From Pseudomonas syringae (lineage in GTDB: Bacteria > Pseudomonadota > Gammaproteobacteria > Pseudomonadales > Pseudomonadaceae), in the NCBI RefSeq assembly GCF_001698815.1, contig NZ_LGSI01000022.1, positions 1 through 58,388 of the forward strand: a DNA stretch of 58,388 bases, read 5' to 3'. The notes under the pieces were generated by a model, which worked only from the letters and a program-made list of their open reading frames with translations, was not told the DNA's origin and did no database searches. Made by a program: the position numbers and the translations under genes. How positions within the stretch are numbered: position 1 is the stretch's first letter; each line of letters starts with the position of its first letter. Positions 35,204 to 44,046 of the stretch are shown here, one piece after another.

Positions 35204-35938
35204 ATGACCGACAAGCCTCAGACTTCAACCGACACGCCCAGCGAATCGCCTGCCGATCACGCTGCGCCAAACACTGAAGCAGAGGCGATCATCGCTTTCC
35301 TGCTCGACCATCCGGATTTCTTCGCCGAGCACGACGAACTGCTGGTGTCGATGCGTATCCCGCATCAACGCGGCGACACCGTCTCGCTGGTCGAACGCCA
35401 GCTCAAGCTGCTGCGCGAGCGCAATATCGAGATGCGCCATCGCCTGTCGCAGCTCATGGATGTTGCCCGCGACAACGACCGCCTGTTCGACAAGACCCGC
35501 CGCCTGAACCTCGCCTTGATGGACGCCACCAGCCTCGAAGAAATCGTGATTGCCGTGGAAGACAGCCTGCGCCAGGAGTTTCAGGTGCCCTTCGTCAGCC
35601 TGATCCTGTTCAGCGACAACGCCATGCCGGTCGGCCGTTGGGTCACCGCTGCCGAGGCGCAAAAAGCCATTGGCGGTCTGATCGGCGAAAAAACCGTGTG
35701 CGGCGCGTTGCGCGAACACGAGTTGGCGTTTCTGTTCGGCGCCGAGCAAAGCAAGGAAGTCGGCTCAACGGCCATCGTCACCTTGAATCACCTAGGCCTG
35801 CATGGTGTGCTGGCCATCGGCAGTCGTGATCCGCAGCATTACAAAAGCTCGGTCGGCACCCTGTTCCTCAACTACATCGCCGACGTGCTGGGACGTTTGC
35901 TGCCGCGCTTCACTCACGCGCTGCGCTCGGTCCGCTAA
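35204..35938 (+). CDS. DUF484 family protein (GAF-like)
   Basis: A 244-residue cytosolic protein of the DUF484 family, conserved between dapF and xerC in pseudomonads and enterics. The N-terminus is acidic (about 1-25). The segment [46 protein letters not shown] is the family hallmark and leads into a coiled coil. The C-terminal half (about 100-235) resembles a GAF domain. The role is unknown. Its TAA shares its last A with the ATG of xerC. Confidence 0.93.
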   Translation: MTDKPQTSTDTPSESPADHAAPNTEAEAIIAFLLDHPDFFAEHDELLVSMRIPHQRGDTVSLVERQLKLLRERNIEMRHRLSQLMDVARDNDRLFDKTRRLNLALMDATSLEEIVIAVEDSLRQEFQVPFVSLILFSDNAMPVGRWVTAAEAQKAIGGLIGEKTVCGALREHELAFLFGAEQSKEVGSTAIVTLNHLGLHGVLAIGSRDPQHYKSSVGTLFLNYIADVLGRLLPRFTHALRSVR

Positions 35939-36837
35939 TGGAACGGCAGCTGGACGCTTACTGCACTCACTTGCGCAGTGAGCGCCAAGTCTCGCCTCAC
36001 ACCCTCGAAGCCTATCGGCGGGACCTGAATAAAGTCCTCGCCTTCTGCGACAAAGAAAAAATCACCCGTTGGGCGGCGCTGGATATTCAACACCTGCGCA
36101 GCCTGATCGCCCGCCAGCACCAGCAAGGCCAGTCGTCGCGCAGCCTTTCGCGGCTGTTATCCGCCGTGCGTGGGCTTTACCACTACCTCAATCGCGAAGG
36201 CATCTGCGAGCACGACCCGGCAAATGGCCTGTCGCCGCCCAAGGGCGAACGCCGCCTGCCCAAGACGCTGGACACCGACCGCGCCCTGCAATTGCTGGAT
36301 GGCGCTATTGAAGATGACTTTCTGGCCCATCGCGACCAGGCAATTCTGGAACTGTTCTACTCTTCGGGCCTGCGCTTATCGGAGCTGACCGGCTTGAACA
36401 TGGAGCAGCTGGACCTCAGCGAAGGCCTGGTTCAGGTGCTCGGCAAAGGCAGCAAGACCCGCGTCCTGCCGGTGGGCAAGAAGGCCCGCGAGGCGCTGCA
36501 AACCTGGATTGCCTTGCGCGCCCTGGCCAATCCCGAAGACGACGCCGTCTTCATCAGCCAGCAAGGCCGCCGTCTGGGGCCGCGCGCGATTCAGAAGCGG
36601 GTCAAACTGGTGGGCGAGCGCGAACTGGGGCAAAACCTGCACCCGCACATGCTGCGGCACTCCTTTGCCAGCCATCTGCTGGAGTCATCTCAGGATCTGC
36701 GCGCCGTACAAGAACTGCTCGGCCACGCCGATATCAAAACCACGCAGATCTATACGCACCTGGATTTCCAGCATCTGGCGACGGTGTACGACAGCGCCCA
36801 TCCTCGGGCCAAACGCAAAGGTTCTGACCATGATTAA
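35938..36837 (+). CDS. xerC: Tyrosine recombinase XerC
   Basis: XerC with XerD resolves chromosome dimers at dif. The 299-residue protein has the N-terminal SAM-like core-binding domain (about 1-90, [19 protein letters not shown]). The catalytic domain has Arg in [10 protein letters not shown], Lys in [19 protein letters not shown] (H-x-x-R), [15 protein letters not shown] (second His and the nucleophile Tyr about 276). It overlaps the HAD gene by 8 bp at its end. Confidence 0.96.
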   Translation: MERQLDAYCTHLRSERQVSPHTLEAYRRDLNKVLAFCDKEKITRWAALDIQHLRSLIARQHQQGQSSRSLSRLLSAVRGLYHYLNREGICEHDPANGLSPPKGERRLPKTLDTDRALQLLDGAIEDDFLAHRDQAILELFYSSGLRLSELTGLNMEQLDLSEGLVQVLGKGSKTRVLPVGKKAREALQTWIALRALANPEDDAVFISQQGRRLGPRAIQKRVKLVGERELGQNLHPHMLRHSFASHLLESSQDLRAVQELLGHADIKTTQIYTHLDFQHLATVYDSAHPRAKRKGSDHD

Positions 36838-37522
36838 GCTGATCACCTTCGATCTCGATGACACGCTGTGGGACACCGCGCCGGCCATCGTCGGCGCCGA
36901 GGCCACCTTGCGCGACTGGCTGGCCGCCAATGCGCCAAAGCTGGGCCCGGTGCCCGTCGAGCATCTGTGGGAGATTCGCACCCGCCTGCTGGACGCTGAT
37001 CCGACCCTCAAACACCGCATCAGCGCCTTGCGACGTCGGGTTTTGTTTCATGCGCTGGAGGACGCGGGCTACGCGCAGGACGTGGCGCAGGATCTGGCCG
37101 ACAAGAGCTTCGAGGTTTTCCTGCATGGCCGCCATCAGGTGCAGATTTTTCCCGAAGTGCAGCCGATGCTGGAGATTCTGGCCAAGACGTTCACGTTGGG
37201 CGTCATCACCAATGGCAATGCCGATGTACGCCGATTAGGGCTGGCGGATTATTTCGCCTTTGCGCTGTGTGCCGAGGATCTGGGCATCGGCAAGCCTGAT
37301 CCTGCGCCGTTTCTGGAAGCGCTCAAACGCGGCAACGCCGATCCGGCGCATGCCGTGCATATCGGCGATCACCCTGGCGATGACATTGCGGGCGCCCAGC
37401 AAGCCGGTATGCGCGCCATCTGGTACAACCCGCAGGGCAAACCCTGGGAAGCCGAAAAGCTGCCGGATGCCGAGATCAGCAGCCTGACGCAATTGCCGGA
37501 TGTGTTGCGGCGCTGGAGCTGA
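36830..37522 (+). CDS. HAD family hydrolase
   Basis: A 230-residue haloacid dehalogenase-superfamily phosphatase. Motif I is [15 protein letters not shown] (Asp nucleophile about 9, second Asp about 11), with an alpha-helical cap (about 20-95). Motif II is [12 protein letters not shown]. Motif III Lys is in [12 protein letters not shown], and motif IV is [18 protein letters not shown]. DxDxT suggests phosphatase activity. Substrate unknown, flavin or sugar phosphates are typical of neighbours in this clade. The start ATG at 36830 lies inside the end of xerC. Confidence 0.9.
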   Translation: MIKLITFDLDDTLWDTAPAIVGAEATLRDWLAANAPKLGPVPVEHLWEIRTRLLDADPTLKHRISALRRRVLFHALEDAGYAQDVAQDLADKSFEVFLHGRHQVQIFPEVQPMLEILAKTFTLGVITNGNADVRRLGLADYFAFALCAEDLGIGKPDPAPFLEALKRGNADPAHAVHIGDHPGDDIAGAQQAGMRAIWYNPQGKPWEAEKLPDAEISSLTQLPDVLRRWS

Positions 37523-37526
37523 CCCC

Positions 37527-37616
37527 GTTGGAGCGAGGCTTGCCCGCGAAATAAACGATAACGCGGTGTGCCTGCATTACCGAGGCGTCCGATTCGCGGG
37601 CAAGCCTCGCTCCAAC
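37527..37616. repeat. REP inverted repeat, family B
   Basis: The arms GCGAGGCTTGCCCGCGAA and TTCGCGGGCAAGCCTCGC are perfectly complementary. It lies directly 3' of the HAD gene. Confidence 0.87.
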
Positions 37617-37631
37617 GAGATAAACGCGCAA

Positions 37632-37662
37632 AAAAAAGCCCGCAGCGACAGCGGGCTTTTTT
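37632..37662. terminator. Bidirectional intrinsic terminator between HAD gene and sutA
   Basis: The hairpin AGCCCGC / GCGGGCT is flanked by an A run and a T run and serves both convergent units. Confidence 0.9.
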
Positions 37663-37680
37663 CATGCGGCAACCGAAACC

Positions 37681-38007
37681 CTAGATCGGGCGGCTACCGT
37701 ATTTGTTGTCGGGCTTCTTGGGAGGATCGGCGACCACGTTGGCTTCCACTTCCTGAACCTTGCCGCCCCGGGCGAGGAACTCTTCCATTGCACGAGCCAG
37801 AGCATCACGCTCTTTGTTTTTGGCTTCCACGCTAGGCAGTTCATCAACCGAGACTGCAGCCTTGGCTTTTCCCTTGGCTGGAGTGACGGAAGGTTCAACG
37901 CTGTCATCAACTTCAGCGCCATCGTCTTCGGCAGCAGCTACAAGCTCCTCCCCGTCCTCTTCACCTTCCAGATCATCAACCAGATCGTCGTTGTCGTCGT
38001 CGCTCAT
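37681..38007 (-). CDS. sutA: RNA polymerase-associated regulator SutA
   Basis: SutA is a small acidic protein that binds RNA polymerase and raises transcription of ribosomal and other genes in slow-growing Pseudomonas aeruginosa. The 108-residue product has the same layout: a disordered, very acidic N-terminus (MSDDDNDDLVDDLEGEEDGE), a middle helix VEAKNKERDALARAMEEFLARGGKVQEVE (about 58-88), and the PPKKPDNKYGSRPI tail. The start is the ATG at 38007 and it is monocistronic. The identification rests on recalled similarity of the helix and tail. Confidence 0.88.
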   Translation of the reverse strand: MSDDDNDDLVDDLEGEEDGEELVAAAEDDGAEVDDSVEPSVTPAKGKAKAAVSVDELPSVEAKNKERDALARAMEEFLARGGKVQEVEANVVADPPKKPDNKYGSRPI

Positions 38008-38108
38008 GTTCTACCTCATGACTTGCGAAAGCAGATTAGTTATAGCCCAGCTGCGCCCGTTTTCGAATGCGGCCGGAAAAAATTCAACATAGCGCTGAAG
38101 CTCAGCGA

Positions 38109-38534
38109 TCACGCCTTCTCACCTTGCAAGGTGGCGAGGACGTTGCGAGCACCGCCAACATCGCGATGCTCACCTAGATAAACACCTTGCCAGGTGCCTA
38201 GCGCCAATCGCCCTGCCGTTACCGGCAACGTCAATTGGCAGCCTAGCAAACTGGCCTTGAAGTGCGCTGGCAGGTCGTCAGGTCCTTCGTCGTCATGTTC
38301 AAAGCCGTCCACGCCCTGAGGTGCCAGACGGTTGAAATAGCGTTCGAAGTCGCGACGCACAGCCGGATCGGCGTTCTCGTTGATGGTCAACGAAGCCGAG
38401 GTATGCTGCAGCCACAAATGCAACAGACCCACTCGACAACCGCGCAGCTCGGGCAAGCCTGCCAGTATCTCGTCGGTCACCAGATGGAACCCACGAGGCC
38501 TGGCCCGCAGGGTAATCCTGGTCTGTTGCCACAT
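38109..38534 (-). CDS. YjbQ family protein (UPF0047)
   Basis: A 141-residue protein of the UPF0047/YjbQ family, with a conserved fold and a likely metal site. E. coli YjbQ has weak thiamine-phosphate synthase activity, but the real role is open. Signature elements are [29 protein letters not shown] and the C-terminal [21 protein letters not shown], which contain the conserved His residues. The start ATG at 38534 (MWQQTRITL) matches the family. The open frame continues upstream but is unrelated in composition. Confidence 0.9.
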   Translation of the reverse strand: MWQQTRITLRARPRGFHLVTDEILAGLPELRGCRVGLLHLWLQHTSASLTINENADPAVRRDFERYFNRLAPQGVDGFEHDDEGPDDLPAHFKASLLGCQLTLPVTAGRLALGTWQGVYLGEHRDVGGARNVLATLQGEKA

Positions 38535-38650
38535 ACAGTTCTCCGCACGTTCGGCGCGCATTCTAACGCGCTGGTAGAAAAAGCAAAGCGCGCAATAAAC
38601 CGGCTTTCCTGTAAGACATCCGCGATGTCCTCTATCGACAAACGCCAGAC

Positions 38651-38683
38651 AAAAAAATGCCCGGCAAACCGGGCATTTTTTTT
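38651..38683 (-). terminator. Intrinsic terminator of the glnK-amtB operon
   Basis: The hairpin AATGCCCGG / CCGGGCATT has T runs on both strands and begins 10 bp after the amtB stop. It could also stop antisense transcripts. Confidence 0.88.
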
Positions 38684-38692
38684 GGCGCTGAC

Positions 38693-40030
38693 TTACAAGT
38701 TGTAGCCACGCTCGTTGTGTTGCGCAAGGTCGAGGCCGACAGCTTCTTCTTCCTCGGTGATGCGCAGGCCCATGACCGCGTCCAGCACCTTGAGGATGAT
38801 GAAGGTCACGATCGCGGTGTAGATGATCGTGAAGCCGACGCCTTTGCACTGGATCCAGACTTGTGCCGCGATGTCAGTCACGGTGCCGAAGCCGCCCAGA
38901 GCAGGGGCTGCGAATACACCGGTGAGGATCGCGCCGACGATACCGCCGATACCGTGCACGCCGAAGGCATCCAGGGAGTCGTCGTAGCCGAGCTTGCGCT
39001 TGAGGCTGGTGGCGCAGAAGAAGCAGATCACGCCTGCAGCCAGACCGATGATCAGAGCGCCCATCGGGCCAACAGTACCTGCGGCAGGAGTAACGGCAAC
39101 CAGACCGGCAACCACACCCGAAGCGATGCCCAGGGCACTTGGCTTACCGTGGGTCAGCCACTCGGCGAACATCCAGCCCAGAGCAGCGGCAGCGGTAGCG
39201 ATCTGGGTAACCAGCATCGCCATACCGGCAGTGCCGTTGGCCGCAGCAGCGGAACCGGCGTTGAAGCCGAACCAGCCTACCCAGAGCATTGCCGCGCCGA
39301 CCAGGGTGTAACCCAGGTTGTGCGGAGCCATCGGGGTAGTCGGGAAACCTTTACGCTTGCCCAGTACCAGACAGGCAACCAGACCAGCCACACCCGCGTT
39401 GATGTGAACCACGGTGCCGCCTGCGAAGTCCAGGACGCCCCAGTCCCACAACAGACCACCGACGCCGCCCCAGACCATGTGCGCGATTGGCGCATAGACC
39501 AGAGTGAACCAGATGCCCATGAAGATCAGCATCGCGGAGAACTTCATGCGCTCTGCGAAGGCGCCGACGATCAACGCCGGGGTGATGATGGCAAAGGTCA
39601 TCTGAAAGGTGACGAACACCGCTTCAGGGAACAACGCAGCCGGGCCAGTGATGCTGGCTGGCGTGATGCCAGCGAGGAACGCTTTACCCATGCCACCGAA
39701 GAAGGAGTTGAAGTTGACGACGCCAGCTTCCATACCCGTGGTATCGAACGCAATGCTGTAGCCGTAAACGACCCACAGGATGCTGATCAAACCAGTGATA
39801 GCGAAACACTGCATCATCACGGAAAGAATGTTTTTCGACCGAACCATGCCGCCGTAGAACAGCGCGAGGCCGGGAATAGTCATGAACAGCACCAAGGCTG
39901 TCGAAGTCAGCATCCAGGCGGTGTCGCCTGAGTTGAGGACTGGAGCTGCCACTTCGTCCGCCGCCATGGCAAGGCCAGGGGTTACGAGGGACAACAGGGC
40001 TCCTAGCCCTGCGAATTGACGCAGAGTCAT
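38693..40030 (-). CDS. amtB: Ammonium transporter
   Basis: AmtB forms trimeric ammonium channels regulated by GlnK. The 445-residue precursor has a cleavable signal ([20 protein letters not shown]) and about 11 TM helices. Diagnostic segments are [50 protein letters not shown] (first pore His region) and [21 protein letters not shown] (second pore His). It is downstream of glnK in the same operon, with a 33-bp gap, as usual. Confidence 0.97.
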   Translation of the reverse strand: MTLRQFAGLGALLSLVTPGLAMAADEVAAPVLNSGDTAWMLTSTALVLFMTIPGLALFYGGMVRSKNILSVMMQCFAITGLISILWVVYGYSIAFDTTGMEAGVVNFNSFFGGMGKAFLAGITPASITGPAALFPEAVFVTFQMTFAIITPALIVGAFAERMKFSAMLIFMGIWFTLVYAPIAHMVWGGVGGLLWDWGVLDFAGGTVVHINAGVAGLVACLVLGKRKGFPTTPMAPHNLGYTLVGAAMLWVGWFGFNAGSAAAANGTAGMAMLVTQIATAAAALGWMFAEWLTHGKPSALGIASGVVAGLVAVTPAAGTVGPMGALIIGLAAGVICFFCATSLKRKLGYDDSLDAFGVHGIGGIVGAILTGVFAAPALGGFGTVTDIAAQVWIQCKGVGFTIIYTAIVTFIILKVLDAVMGLRITEEEEAVGLDLAQHNERGYNL

Positions 40031-40063
40031 ATTGTTTTCTCCTGGGGCGTTGGGGTTGGCGGC

Positions 40064-40495
<432 letters not shown>

Positions 40496-40819
40496 TTAAA
40501 TAGAGGCCCGACCAACCCCAGAAACCGCTTCTGACGAAACACATCCCCGCTCCGCCTGCCGCACTGCCTTCGTCATAGCGACTGCCTCAGTGCATGGGTC
40601 ATAAGCGTCTAAGCAGAAAGCTTGCCATCTCGTGATATTTCATTGAATACAGGCCCTTGACCCACAATTGCCCAGCCCCGGCCCCTTCCAGACGAGCGGA
40701 ACGCACAACTACAGTGCGCGCGTGCACGCCACGATGCGCGATAACCGTGCATCCCCGACCTGGATTGACTATAGACGCTGCGTGCTACACTGCCGCCCAT
40801 CTGATTCTGGAACCTGACC

Positions 40820-41083
40820 ATGCTCGCGCCCAAAGCTTTCCTCGATGCCCTGAGCGGCCACGCCTCGCGCTTGTTCAACGGCGAGACGCCGATCCCGCGC
40901 AATGAATTTGAAACCCAGTTCAAAGCCCTGCTGCAAAGCGGCTTCAGCAAACTGGATCTGGTCAGTCGTGAGGAGTTCGACAGCCAGATGGCCGTCCTCG
41001 CCCGCACCCGGGCACGTCTGGAAGCGCTGGAAGCCAAGGTTGCGGAGATGGAAGCGAACGCTTCGCCAAAGAATGACGCCTGA
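40820..41083 (+). CDS. ubiK: Ubiquinone biosynthesis accessory factor UbiK
   Basis: UbiK (YqiC/BMFP family) assists UbiJ in aerobic ubiquinone synthesis. The 87-residue product has the YqiC layout: an amphipathic N-terminal region (FLDALSGHASRLFNG), NEFETQFKALLQSGFSKLDLVSREEFDSQMAVL, and a C-terminal coiled coil (LARTRARLEALEAKVAEMEA) for trimerisation. The start ATG is at 40820. It is divergent from glnK. The 417-bp glnK-ubiK gap has no other recognisable gene, only promoter space and an alternating GTGCGCGCGTGCACGC tract at 40714-40729. Confidence 0.93.
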   Translation: MLAPKAFLDALSGHASRLFNGETPIPRNEFETQFKALLQSGFSKLDLVSREEFDSQMAVLARTRARLEALEAKVAEMEANASPKNDA

Positions 41084-41096
41084 CCCGTAACCATCC

Positions 41097-41183
41097 GTTG
41101 GAGCGAGGCTGCCCGCGAAGAACGATTACACGGTGGGTCTGGTCCACCAAGGTGCCTGATTCGCGGGCAAGCCTCGCTCCAAC
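41097..41183. repeat. REP inverted repeat, family B (left arm with a 1-bp deletion)
   Basis: The left arm reads GCGAGGCTGCCCGCGAA, lacking one T of the usual GGCTTGCC. The right arm is intact. It lies between ubiK and the accessory cysteine-enzyme gene. Confidence 0.82.
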
Positions 41184-41231
41184 GGATTGGTGTTTGCCCT
41201 GTATCGAAACAGTGCATCTACCCTTCATCGA

Positions 41232-42284
41232 TTATCTGGCCGGCACCAACAAGTGCTCCAGCTTGCGCGTATAAGGCGCGAGATCACCGATGGTGCGCGC
41301 GACCCATTGTGGGTCGTAGTAGGTGTCCAGATAACGCTCGCCGCTGTCGCACATCAGCGTCACCACTGACCCTTTCAAACCTTGCTCCTGCATCTGCAGC
41401 GCCACCGTCAGCGCGCCCCAGACGTTGGTACCGGTCGAGCCGCCGGGCTTTTTACCGAGCAGACGTTCCAGCCAGGCCAGCGTGGCGATGCTCGCGGCGT
41501 CAGGCACCTGCATCATGTCGTCGATCACACCCGGCAGAAACGACGCCTCGACCTTGGGCCGCCCGATGCCTTCAATGCGACTGCCATGCTGGCTGGTCAC
41601 GCAGGTATCACCCGTTCGGTAGCTCTCATAGAAGACTGAATTCTCCGGGTCCACCACGATCAGCCGTGTGTCATGCCCCTTATAGCGGATGAAACGCCCA
41701 ATCGTCGCCGACGTGCCGCCGGTTCCGGCGCTCATCACGATCGCGGCGGGCACCGGATACTCTTCGCCGCTCAACTGCTCGAAGATGCTGTCGGCAATAT
41801 TGTTATTGCCGCGCCAGTCGGTGGCGCGCTCCGCATAGGTGAACTGGTCCATGTAATGACGATCGCCCGCGCTCGCCAGCCGCTCGGCCTCGGGGTACAC
41901 ATCGCACCCGCGTTCGACGAAATGACAGCGGCCGCCGAGCAATTCCACCTGTTCGATTTTCTTGCTTGCCGTATTGCGCGGCATCACAGCCGTAAAGCTC
42001 AGCCCCAGCAGCTTGGCAAAATAAGCTTCGGACACCGCCGTGCTGCCCGAAGATGCCTCGACCACATGCGTACCCTCACGAACCTTGCCGCTGCAAATGG
42101 CATGCAGGAACAACGAACGCGCCAGCCGGTGCTTCAAACTGCCACTCGGGTGCGTGCTCTCATCCTTGATGTAGATATCCACATCTTTGAGTGCGGGAAC
42201 ATCCAGTTTGAGCATGTGCGTATCCGCCGACCGCTGTTGATCGCTGGAAATCTTTTTCATGGCCGTACGAATCCAGTCGCTCAT
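41232..42284 (-). CDS. PLP-dependent cysteine synthase-family enzyme, probable cysteine desulfhydrase
   Basis: A 350-residue fold-type II PLP enzyme. The PLP lysine lies in [20 protein letters not shown] (about 36-55). The cofactor and substrate loop is [21 protein letters not shown], and the phosphate-binding glycine loop is [19 protein letters not shown]-terminal [14 protein letters not shown] segment matches the Cds1-type branch that degrades cysteine to sulfide, pyruvate and ammonia. Divergence from a DecR-like cysteine-responsive regulator supports a cysteine catabolic role over biosynthesis, but synthase activity cannot be excluded. The start is the ATG at 42284 (MSDWIRTAM), with longer frames open upstream. 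Confidence 0.8.
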   Translation of the reverse strand: MSDWIRTAMKKISSDQQRSADTHMLKLDVPALKDVDIYIKDESTHPSGSLKHRLARSLFLHAICSGKVREGTHVVEASSGSTAVSEAYFAKLLGLSFTAVMPRNTASKKIEQVELLGGRCHFVERGCDVYPEAERLASAGDRHYMDQFTYAERATDWRGNNNIADSIFEQLSGEEYPVPAAIVMSAGTGGTSATIGRFIRYKGHDTRLIVVDPENSVFYESYRTGDTCVTSQHGSRIEGIGRPKVEASFLPGVIDDMMQVPDAASIATLAWLERLLGKKPGGSTGTNVWGALTVALQMQEQGLKGSVVTLMCDSGERYLDTYYDPQWVARTIGDLAPYTRKLEHLLVPAR

Positions 42285-42341
42285 CACTGCTATGCCTCTG
42301 CTCAAAAGCGGGTTAATGAGCAAATTTTACTGATACGCGGC

Positions 42342-42395
42342 GAAAATAATTTTCCTTCGTGCTACCTGGATAGCTAATCTCTAGAAAATATTTCT
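42342..42395. promoter_or_regulatory. Two related palindromes in the cysteine-enzyme/DecR-like divergent region
   Basis: GAAAATAATTTTC (42342-42354) is a perfect 6-1-6 palindrome. AGAAAATATTTCT (42383-42395) is a 5-3-5 palindrome with nearly the same core. Their centres are about 41 bp apart, roughly four helical turns. The spacing and AT-rich dyads are typical of Lrp/AsnC-family binding sites, and the adjacent DecR-like protein is the likely binder (inference). Confidence 0.45.
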
Positions 42396-42416
42396 CCAGA
42401 ACATCGGTAGTGAAGA

Positions 42417-42878
42417 ATGGACAGTTTTGACCGGCACATCCTGACCCTGCTCCAGCGCGATGCGTCCATGCCGCTCAAGGATCTGGCCGAAGCGGTCAAC
42501 CTCTCGACCACACCGTGCTGGAAGCGCGTGAAGAAGCTCGAAGAAGCGGGCTTCATCAAATCCAAGGTGGTGCTGCTCGACGCGGAAAAACTCGGCCTCG
42601 GCTTGTCAGTGTTCGTGCAACTCAAAACCCAACGCCACGACAGCCAGTGGCTCGAACACTTCGCCCAGACCGTCATGCAGTTCGAGGAAGTCATGGAGTT
42701 CTACCGGATGGCCGGCGAATGGGATTACATGCTGCGCCTGGTGGTCCACGACATGGCCGCTTATGACCGCTTCTACAAAAAACTCATCAGCAGCACCGAA
42801 GGCCTGTCGACCATCACGTCGAGCTTTTCCATGGAACAACTCAAATACACCACCGCGCTGCCGTTGCCGCGTGGTTGA
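42417..42878 (+). CDS. decR: Lrp/AsnC family regulator, DecR-like
   Basis: The 153-residue product has an N-terminal HTH (about 1-60, RHILTLLQRDASMPLKDLAEAVNLSTTPCWKRVKKLEEAGFI). A C-terminal RAM ligand-binding domain has FYRMAGEWDYMLRLVV and TSSFSMEQLKYTTALPLP. The TPCWKRVKKLEEAGFI and MAGE-DY stretches closely resemble E. coli DecR (YbaO), which senses cysteine and activates a desulfhydrase operon. Divergence from a cysteine-synthase-fold enzyme supports the assignment. It would activate that gene in response to cysteine. Confidence 0.85.
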   Translation: MDSFDRHILTLLQRDASMPLKDLAEAVNLSTTPCWKRVKKLEEAGFIKSKVVLLDAEKLGLGLSVFVQLKTQRHDSQWLEHFAQTVMQFEEVMEFYRMAGEWDYMLRLVVHDMAAYDRFYKKLISSTEGLSTITSSFSMEQLKYTTALPLPRG

Positions 42879-42895
42879 TGTTATGCCCCTCTGTT

Positions 42896-43579
42896 TTAAG
42901 TCGTTGCGAATTGGGGCGTGAACACGAGAGAACCTTTCCAGCATTTCCAGTCGGCAAGTATTGGTGGAAACCGATCATGCGCTTGCATCCAACCGAACAA
43001 GACCGGATCAATCCACTGGATGATTTCCGAGATATCACGGTGCAGCACCAACAGTGGTTGCCATAGCAAGGGCTCGTGATGGAAGCATCTGTTGCGCAGT
43101 ACTCTTCCATTGTTAAGGCGCTTGCGGATCAGATCAGGTTGACGCAGAGCTTTGGGACAATGGAAAAAGACCTTCATCAACGGTTTTGACAAAGTCTTGG
43201 TCGTCGCTTTGTTGAATAGAGCCGTCCAGAATCCGAAGCTTAGTTCTGCAACGATATTGTCCGGGGAGACTGCAACGTGTCGTTGAATCAAGATTGCTTT
43301 TGCATCGCGTATCTTCTCGTAAAGCTTTTCAAGCGCGCCGTCACCGCAGCAACGCCACTCCTCATACCAGTCTTCACGGCCATAGTTAAGAGCCATTTCT
43401 TTTTGGATACCGTTGCGTAGCGCAACTTCCAGAATATGGAATACCGAAACCAATGCCTCAGCGATCCTCATATTGTGGACGTAGGCTTGTGCGGCTATCG
43501 ACTCATGCCCCCTATGTCCGCGTAAGTAACGAGCCATCCTGGGAGTCGATAACTTTGATTCCAGTGTCTGCCATATCAT
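42896..43579 (-). CDS. Abi-like HEPN protein, putative phage-abortive gene
   Basis: A 227-residue protein resembling the Abi_2/AbiD-AbiF-like family of abortive-infection proteins. The N-terminal third carries MARYLRGHRGHESIAAQAYVHNMRIAEALVSVFHILEVALRNGI, with the ALRNGI element seen in Abi-like proteins. The C-terminal part has RVLRNRCFHHEP (R162-x4-H167), a HEPN Rx4-6H ribonuclease motif followed by His-Glu. The gene has visibly lower GC than its neighbours and sits in an interval between ubiK and comM. No antitoxin or partner gene is adjacent, so it is a solo candidate. Alternatives are a HEPN-type RNA-binding protein or a toxin whose antitoxin has been lost. Confidence 0.72.
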   Translation of the reverse strand: MIWQTLESKLSTPRMARYLRGHRGHESIAAQAYVHNMRIAEALVSVFHILEVALRNGIQKEMALNYGREDWYEEWRCCGDGALEKLYEKIRDAKAILIQRHVAVSPDNIVAELSFGFWTALFNKATTKTLSKPLMKVFFHCPKALRQPDLIRKRLNNGRVLRNRCFHHEPLLWQPLLVLHRDISEIIQWIDPVLFGWMQAHDRFPPILADWKCWKGSLVFTPQFATT

Positions 43580-44046
43580 CGACGGTCAAAATCCTTTTTA
43601 CGTTATGCCGCGATCCTGCTGTTCCTTTTGTGCGAGCTCTCTGGGCGCTGATCTATTAGCCCCCAGATACAGAAGACACGGATAATACCCAGCGCAGGGG
43701 ACACCTCGAATTCAGCCTTTTCCTCACGGTGTGACGGATATTTCATCTAGTCGTGCAAGCCTTGGCTATCACCTGTTTGATGGCCGATTTCAGGTTTGAC
43801 CATGCCGTCCAGGTCGAATATATTCGCCGGGCAGCCCTGACAACTCCACTCCCGGGATTCTGAAACGGTGATGAGCTCAGGTAAGAATATGGCCCCGCTC
43901 TGCGGGGCCAACTCATTTCTGCCCCGCACGTTTTATCGCCCAGCGCTGCTGGCTTCCTCTGCCGTTAACACCCTGTATCCATTCATTCCCTCACGACGCT
44001 TCGCAATCGCGCAGGATGCGCAAATCGCATTCTCAAGGAAGAGTCC
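43580..44046. other. 467-bp interval between the Abi-like gene and comM, no confident gene
   Basis: The interval holds one possible minus-strand frame (43747-43929, 60 residues, MRGRNELAPQSG..., with CQGCPANIFDLDGMVKPEIG). I do not recognise it and it has no clear ribosome site. An 8-bp-stem hairpin (GGCCCCGC TCT GCGGGGCC, about 43890-43908) has no T run. The composition is mixed and lower-GC near the Abi-like gene. It may be the eroded edge of an insertion and must also contain the comM promoter. Confidence 0.4.

Noticed and set aside
38657..39931. 424-codon plus-strand frame opposite amtB
   Set aside because: It is antisense to a definite ammonium transporter. The Asp/His-rich product is typical of shadow frames.
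40714..40729. Alternating GTGCGCGCGTGCACGC tract as a regulatory or Z-DNA element
   Set aside because: It is only 16 bp, common by chance in GC-rich DNA, and not placed at a recognisable promoter.
43889..43908. Intrinsic terminator between the Abi-like gene and comM
   Set aside because: The GGCCCCGC/GCGGGGCC stem is strong, but no T tract follows on either strand.
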